DNA of 17,547 nucleotides from JAFDWI01 sp964544305 (GTDB lineage: Bacteria; Actinomycetota; Acidimicrobiia; Acidimicrobiales; Iamiaceae): assembly GCA_964544305.1 (NCBI GenBank), contig CAZJAZ010000053.1, positions 1 to 17,547 on the forward strand, written 5' to 3'. Below are positions 13,873-17,547 of this stretch, in pieces. The position numbers and the translations under genes are program-made. How positions within the stretch are numbered: the first letter of the stretch is position 1; each line of letters opens with the position of its first letter. The notes below the pieces were generated by a model. That model made no database searches, had not been told where the DNA came from, and saw nothing but the letters and a program-made list of their open reading frames with translations.

Positions 13873-15069
13873 ACCATCAGTACCATCTGCGCCGTTCCCA
13901 GCCGAGGCGCCATAGGTGCCGCCTGCTGATCCAGCCGCGACGGTTGCCGAGCCGGCTCCATTGATGTAGGCCGAGCCGCTACCGCCGCCGCCACCATGGC
14001 CAGCTCCGTTATAAGTGTCACCTTTGCCGCCGCCACCAGCACCACCACCGTACCAACCGGCGCCACCGCCGCCGCCACCACCGTCCCAGTCCTTGGAGTC
14101 GTTTCCATCGTTGCCACCGACGCCGCCGCCACCACCGTCGCCGTTGCGAACCAGGCTGTACGCCGACGACCCGTACCCCGCTGATTGATTCTGTACCGGG
14201 TCGCCGCCGTTGAAGCCGGGCCAGCCCGCGTTCGAGTTGGCCGGATCGCCATAGCGATCGCCACCGGACCTCCCGCCCGTCCCAACACTCGACGTGCCAC
14301 CGGTGCCCAACTCGCCGGAACGTCGACTGCCATCACCACCGTTGCCACCGTTACCGCCATTGATCACGCCCGAGCCTGACCCACTTGTCAATGAGCCACC
14401 AAAGGCACGTGTGCCCGAACCGATCGAATTCGTCGCGCCGTTACCGCCGCCACCGCCACCACCTGGGGCAACAACCAGAATGGTCCCGCTCGCCAGCGTT
14501 GCGTTGTTCGAAATGGCCGTCGCACCGCCGCCGGTCCCACCCCGGCCCGGATACTTTGGGCCCGTCCACTGGCCGGTGATGCCGGCACCCGCGCCACCGG
14601 TGCCATAGAGCGACGCACCCCAAGTGACCTGGGAACCATTGCCAGGATAGACCCCACCATGACCGCGCTGGCCGACCGCGACATACAAGGTATAGGCCGA
14701 TACTTGTGAAGGGATCGTACCCGTGAGTTTGGTGCCTGTACCCCCAGCGCCCGCTCCGGAGGTGTAGCCGTTCGCGCCGGCGCCACCACCACCACCGGCG
14801 CCTGAGATCGTGTAGTTCACTGCCCGATTCGCTGCGATATCCACCTCGATGACCGTTGAGTTGTAGGACGTCCAGTTGCCCAGGGCCGTGCCTGCAGCCC
14901 ACGCTGGGCTCGTGAAGCTGGTGACGGCTACGGGTGTTGCCCACGCCGCGCCTGTCGCGGCAGCGCCGACGCCAGCGTTGCGTAGGAACCGACGGCGATC
15001 GATACGGCTCAATGCCACATCCGACGAATCGGCTTCGTTTCCGGTGGGGAGATCGTGTGACTCAGACAT
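13849..15069 (-). CDS. Tat-exported glycine-rich protein with ALK/LTK-like glycine-rich domain (cassette 2)
   Basis: The protein has 406 residues, starting at the ATG at 15069 with GAGGGA 8 bases upstream. The Tat signal is R-I-D-R-R-R-F-L-R (22-30), an Ala/Gly hydrophobic stretch (~33-50) and cleavage after SPAWA (54-58). The mature part is clearly homologous to the 8569-9867 protein, keeping YTLYVAVGQRG, GGATAISNN, ILVVAPGGGGGG, GVINGGNG, SRRSGELG, QNQSAGY, YSLVRNGDGGGGGVGGND, DWDGGGGGG, GKGDTYNGAG and a C-terminal DGTDGTVTLSYV. These non-glycine landmarks are conserved between the copies while Gly runs vary, which argues for a real fold rather than low complexity. Role unknown: a structural surface protein, a polysaccharide-associated matrix protein, or a substrate of the kinase encoded 34 bp downstream. 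Hairpin copy B lies upstream, after the glycosyltransferase gene. Confidence 0.82.
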   Translation of the reverse strand: MSESHDLPTGNEADSSDVALSRIDRRRFLRNAGVGAAATGAAWATPVAVTSFTSPAWAAGTALGNWTSYNSTVIEVDIAANRAVNYTISGAGGGGGAGANGYTSGAGAGGTGTKLTGTIPSQVSAYTLYVAVGQRGHGGVYPGNGSQVTWGASLYGTGGAGAGITGQWTGPKYPGRGGTGGGATAISNNATLASGTILVVAPGGGGGGGNGATNSIGSGTRAFGGSLTSGSGSGVINGGNGGNGGDGSRRSGELGTGGTSSVGTGGRSGGDRYGDPANSNAGWPGFNGGDPVQNQSAGYGSSAYSLVRNGDGGGGGVGGNDGNDSKDWDGGGGGGGAGWYGGGAGGGGKGDTYNGAGHGGGGGSGSAYINGAGSATVAAGSAGGTYGASAGNGADGTDGTVTLSYV

Positions 15070-15199
15070 GAATTGTCCCTCAGACTCCATCGTTTCGAAC
15101 GGCACATTCACGTGACATTGTGGCAAGTACGATAGCGGATTTTGTGCCGTCCGAGAAAGATTCTGGAGGCATGTATTGCGCCACAATCCTCTCCGCCAT

Positions 15200-15257
15200 G
15201 ACGGAACTTGTCGCTTCAACGCGCTCTATGTGAGCGCGTTCTGCAACAAGTTCCGTC
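15200..15257. terminator. Long hairpin, palindromic element copy B
   Basis: GACGGAACTTGT (15200-15211) pairs with 15246-15257, and AACGCGCTC (15218-15226) with GAGCGCGTT (15232-15240). The middle (CGCTTC versus CTGCA) no longer pairs. The left arm is nearly identical to that of copy A (12582-12638). It begins 6 bases after the glycosyltransferase stop codon. It is likely a 3'-end element of that gene and the same repeat family as copy A. Confidence 0.75.
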
Positions 15258-15263
15258 GTGGGG

Positions 15264-16065
15264 TTAGGCGAGGATCCTCGTGTAGAAGGCTTCAAGGGCG
15301 TCGACGTGAGCTTCGATGGTGAAAGATTCTTCGTAGCGAGCGTGGGCGCGGGCACCGAGATCTGCGCACAACGCCGGGTCGTTGGCGAGTTTGGCAAGGA
15401 TGACCCCGGCCGCGTCGGCGTCCCCTGGCGGGAAAACGGTGTCGGGGCTGACTGGTCCGACGGTTTCTTGGTGCCCTCCCCCATTGGCGGCAACAACGGG
15501 TAGTGCGCAGGCCATGGCTTCGACGACAGAAAGGCCAAAGGGCTCGCGGGTAGCACTTGCCAGGAAGATGGCGGCCCGGCTCATGCGTTCAGACAGATCG
15601 TCGACCCGCCCGAAAAACGTTGTGGCATGATCAATGTCAAGGGTGGCGGCGAGCGCTTTCAGTGACGTGAGTTCGGATCCTTCGCCACAAATATGGAGTT
15701 CCCAACCAGAGNNNNNNNNNNNNNNNNNNNNNNNNNNNNNNNNNNNNNNNNNNNNNNNNNNNNNNNNNNNNNNNNNNNNNNNNNNNNNNNNNNNNNNNNN
15801 NNNNNNNNNNNAGATCCGACGCGGTCATGTGCGTGTGGACGAGGTCGGGTCGAGGCGTAGCAATGGCTGCTTTTGCAATGCCACGTAATCCGGCGACGGC
15901 GATGGCGTTGGCTCCGGCTGGTTCGAGCAGTGCGCGCATAGCAGCGGGTTCGCCTCCGATGACGTCAACACGGTGGCCTCGTCGGGCGAGTTCGATTGCG
16001 ACGTTGGCGACATAGCTTTCTGCGCCCGCGAAGTTGGTGGTTGCAACAACGTGTCGAATGTGCAT
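15264..16065 (-). CDS. GT4-family glycosyltransferase, interrupted by a scaffold gap
   Basis: The N-terminal part (ATG at 16065 down to 15812, 84 residues) has the GT-B donor-independent half: MHIRHVVATTNFAGAESYVANVAIELARRGH and PDLVHTHMTASD. The C-terminal part (15711-15264, ~148 residues) has SGWELHICGEGSEL, the FFGRVDD turn and EPFGLSVVEAMACALPVVA, the E-x7-E nucleotide-sugar site. These halves belong to one retaining GT-B enzyme, but they are in different frames across the 100 N, so the true gap length is not 100. Typical family size (350-400 residues) suggests roughly 350-450 bases are missing. It probably adds a sugar to a lipid-linked intermediate of the polysaccharide made with the Wzz/BY-kinase and Wzy-like proteins. 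Hairpin B follows its stop; it is divergent from the Wzy-like gene. Confidence 0.85.
15712..15811. other. Assembly gap of 100 N
   Basis: Exactly 100 N, a usual placeholder for unknown length. It falls inside the glycosyltransferase gene. The reading frame does not continue across it at this nominal length, so downstream frame predictions through the N run are meaningless. Confidence 0.97.
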
Positions 16066-16136
16066 GACAAGGCGGCTTTCGTGGCAACGTCGGTGAATAC
16101 GGGTGCTGAAAGCATGGCCGTTGGCCGGGTGCACCG

Positions 16137-16142
16137 TACAAT
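16137..16142 (+). promoter_or_regulatory. Candidate -10 box of the Wzy/ligase-like gene
   Basis: TACAAT differs from TATAAT at one position and lies 35 bp before the ATG at 16178, in the divergent gap between this gene and the glycosyltransferase. No good -35 is seen at 16-18 bp spacing. Confidence 0.35.
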
Positions 16143-16177
16143 GGCAAGGTCCGTTCGCCGAGCGCACCGGCCACGCC

Positions 16178-17539
16178 ATGAGAATCATCGCCACCAAAGG
16201 CCGTCATGCACGGTCAGAGTCCCGTCGTGTCAATGTGCGCGGGCCGATTGCGGTGGTAGGTGTGGCGATCATTGATTTTTTTGTTGCGGGGGCTGCGACC
16301 ACGTCGTTGAGTGCGACGTTGACGTTGGCGGCAGGGGTGGCGTTGGTTGCTGCGTGTGTGTTGTGGCCAGCGGTGGTTTTGGCTGCGGCCTTTCCGTCGT
16401 CGTTTGCCGTCTGGCGGGTGGGGCCGGGTGCGCTTGGCATGAGTATCGCGGATGTGATTGCGTTTGTGGGGGCGGCGGTGTCATTGCCGCATGTGCCGTG
16501 GCATTCGAAGGCTTTTCGACGGGTGTTGATTGCGGCGGGGGTGTATTCGGCGGTGGTGGGTGTTGCGACGATCGCGCATTATTCGACGTCGGGTGCGGTT
16601 GAGGTGGTGCACCGTTTTGTGATGGTGATGGGTGCGACATGCATTGGTGCGGCGATTGTGCGGATGGGCAAGGTGACCATGGCGTTGCGGGCGTTAGTGA
16701 TCATGGCCACGGCGATTGCCACGTTGGCGGTGATCGACACGCTCAGCAACGGATTGCGCCCGGCGTACGCTTGGGGGTTGCAAAAGAATGCTTCGGGTTC
16801 GTTGCTGGTTTCGACGATCATTGTGGTGTTTCTGTCTGAGCGGCATTTGCGTTGGCCGCGCCCGTTGACAATGACCTTTGGTTTGGTGTTGATGTGTGGG
16901 CTGGCGGCCACACAGTCAAGGGGGGCAGCGACAGCTCTGATTGGCGTGATCACGATTTACACGATTCGTCAGGCCTGGCGGGGTGAGATTCGCCAGCTCA
17001 TTCGGTATGCCCCGCTCGTGCTGCTTTTTGCTGGGGCGTTGACGTTCGCGATGGTGCAAAGTTTTCAGCGTCAAGCCGCCGAGCATCAGGGTGAAAATTA
17101 TAAGTTTGGTTCGGTTGGTTCGCGTGAGGTCACATACAAGACCGCATGGAATGAGATCATCAAACCGCATCCGGTTCTGGGGATTGGGCCCAAGTGGTTC
17201 AATAATCCGAATGCGCCCGGTGGTGAACCGCACAACTTTGTGCTTGATGAGCTCGCCAGCGACGGGGTGATCGGGCTCGCTGCGCTTGCCTTTTTGATGT
17301 GGACGTGTCTGCATGTGTTGCGTGGAAGCAGGGAGCCGCTCGCGATGATTGCGTTTTACGTGGTGCTCGCGCGGCTGATTGCTGACTTGTTCGATATTTT
17401 TTGGGTGGCGGGGCCGAATACGTTGCCGTTTCTTATTTTTGGTTTGGGGATTGGGGCGATCAGTCTCGATGAGGAAGCTCACGATGCGGCACGAAAGCGC
17501 GCGAGTCAGTCGGTCGACGTGCATGCGGCGCGCGCATGA
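16178..17539 (+). CDS. O-antigen ligase / Wzy polymerase-like membrane protein
   Basis: The protein has 453 residues from the ATG at 16178; an upstream frame extension to 16103 is hydrophilic and runs through the candidate promoter, so it is rejected. About 10-12 hydrophobic segments span the length. The Wzy_C-type signature is visible: TQSRGAATALIGV in one transmembrane region, then a large extracytoplasmic loop with REVTYKTAWNEIIKPHPVLGIGPKWF and, ~15 residues later, PHNFVLDELASDGVIGL. These proteins join undecaprenyl-linked oligosaccharides into polymer or transfer them to an acceptor. Polymerase is more likely than ligase in a monoderm-type actinobacterium. It lies beside the GT4 gene (divergent) and overlaps the next gene by ATGA, showing translational coupling. 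The C-terminal ~25 residues are charged and cytoplasmic. Confidence 0.85.
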   Translation: MRIIATKGRHARSESRRVNVRGPIAVVGVAIIDFFVAGAATTSLSATLTLAAGVALVAACVLWPAVVLAAAFPSSFAVWRVGPGALGMSIADVIAFVGAAVSLPHVPWHSKAFRRVLIAAGVYSAVVGVATIAHYSTSGAVEVVHRFVMVMGATCIGAAIVRMGKVTMALRALVIMATAIATLAVIDTLSNGLRPAYAWGLQKNASGSLLVSTIIVVFLSERHLRWPRPLTMTFGLVLMCGLAATQSRGAATALIGVITIYTIRQAWRGEIRQLIRYAPLVLLFAGALTFAMVQSFQRQAAEHQGENYKFGSVGSREVTYKTAWNEIIKPHPVLGIGPKWFNNPNAPGGEPHNFVLDELASDGVIGLAALAFLMWTCLHVLRGSREPLAMIAFYVVLARLIADLFDIFWVAGPNTLPFLIFGLGIGAISLDEEAHDAARKRASQSVDVHAARA

Positions 17540-17547
17540 GCGACAAG
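17536..17547 (+). CDS. Start of a further gene, cut by the window end
   Basis: ATG at 17536 overlaps the TGA of the preceding gene as ATGA, and the first codons read M-S-D-K. This four-base overlap is a classic operon junction, so the next gene is probably another polysaccharide-locus member. Nothing more can be said from 12 bases. Confidence 0.5.

Noticed and set aside
13866..14608. Open frames opposite to or shifted within glycine-rich protein 2
   Set aside because: Composition artefacts of the Gly-rich coding frame; they lack start signals and recognisable domains.
15637..15888. Open frames reading through the N run
   Set aside because: The gap length is nominal, so any frame crossing it is meaningless.
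16916..17524. 202-codon minus-strand open frame opposite the Wzy-like gene
   Set aside because: Basic, low-hydrophobicity shadow of a clear membrane protein.

Overview
The window reads as chromosomal DNA of a moderately GC-rich actinobacterium. A deep lineage such as Acidimicrobiia is possible but is a guess. The support is an actinobacterial-type pair of Mec-like JAMM protease and CysM, a bacterial tmRNA whose tag ends in ALAA, a fused Wzz/BY-kinase of the Gram-positive single-chain type, and frequent GTG starts with weak Shine-Dalgarno sites. The sequence is a draft: it contains a 100-N scaffold gap at 15712-15811, and its left edge looks like the end of an insertion sequence.

Left part (1-6260) is mostly housekeeping. 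A secreted CnaB/carboxypeptidase-regulatory-like protein appears cut by an IS end (30-335, minus). Next are cysM and a mec-like JAMM gene (minus), which form the cysteine branch that uses a sulfur-carrier protein, although the carrier gene cysO is not beside them. Reading rightward on the plus strand follow smpB, an acyl-CoA/AMP ligase, an MFS exporter and ssrA (tmRNA). SmpB and tmRNA together form the trans-translation ribosome-rescue system.

Right part (6260-17547) is an accessory cell-surface and polysaccharide region starting directly after ssrA. It holds a secreted or lipoprotein jelly-roll protein with a Thr-rich stalk, and then two copies of the same two-gene cassette on the minus strand. 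Each cassette is a Tat-exported glycine-rich protein followed by a kinase in which an N-terminal PqqD-like domain (RiPP recognition element type) is fused to a C-terminal HPr-kinase-like P-loop domain. Between the cassettes lie a SRAP/HMCES-type gene (plus) and a Wzz/BY-kinase (minus). To the right are a GT4 glycosyltransferase split by the gap, a divergent O-antigen-ligase/polymerase-like membrane protein, and the first codons of another gene.

The most interesting signal is the duplicated cassette. The glycine-rich proteins follow the layout of the glycine-rich domain of animal ALK/LTK receptors, and each is paired with a PqqD-HprK fusion kinase inside an exopolysaccharide locus. My working inference is that the kinase recognises and phosphorylates (or otherwise controls) the co-encoded exported protein, or couples it to polysaccharide assembly. 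Two related long hairpins (12582-12638 and 15200-15257) sit a few bases after stop codons in the same locus and look like a local palindromic repeat family used as 3' ends. All calls are from reading the sequence; no database search was run.
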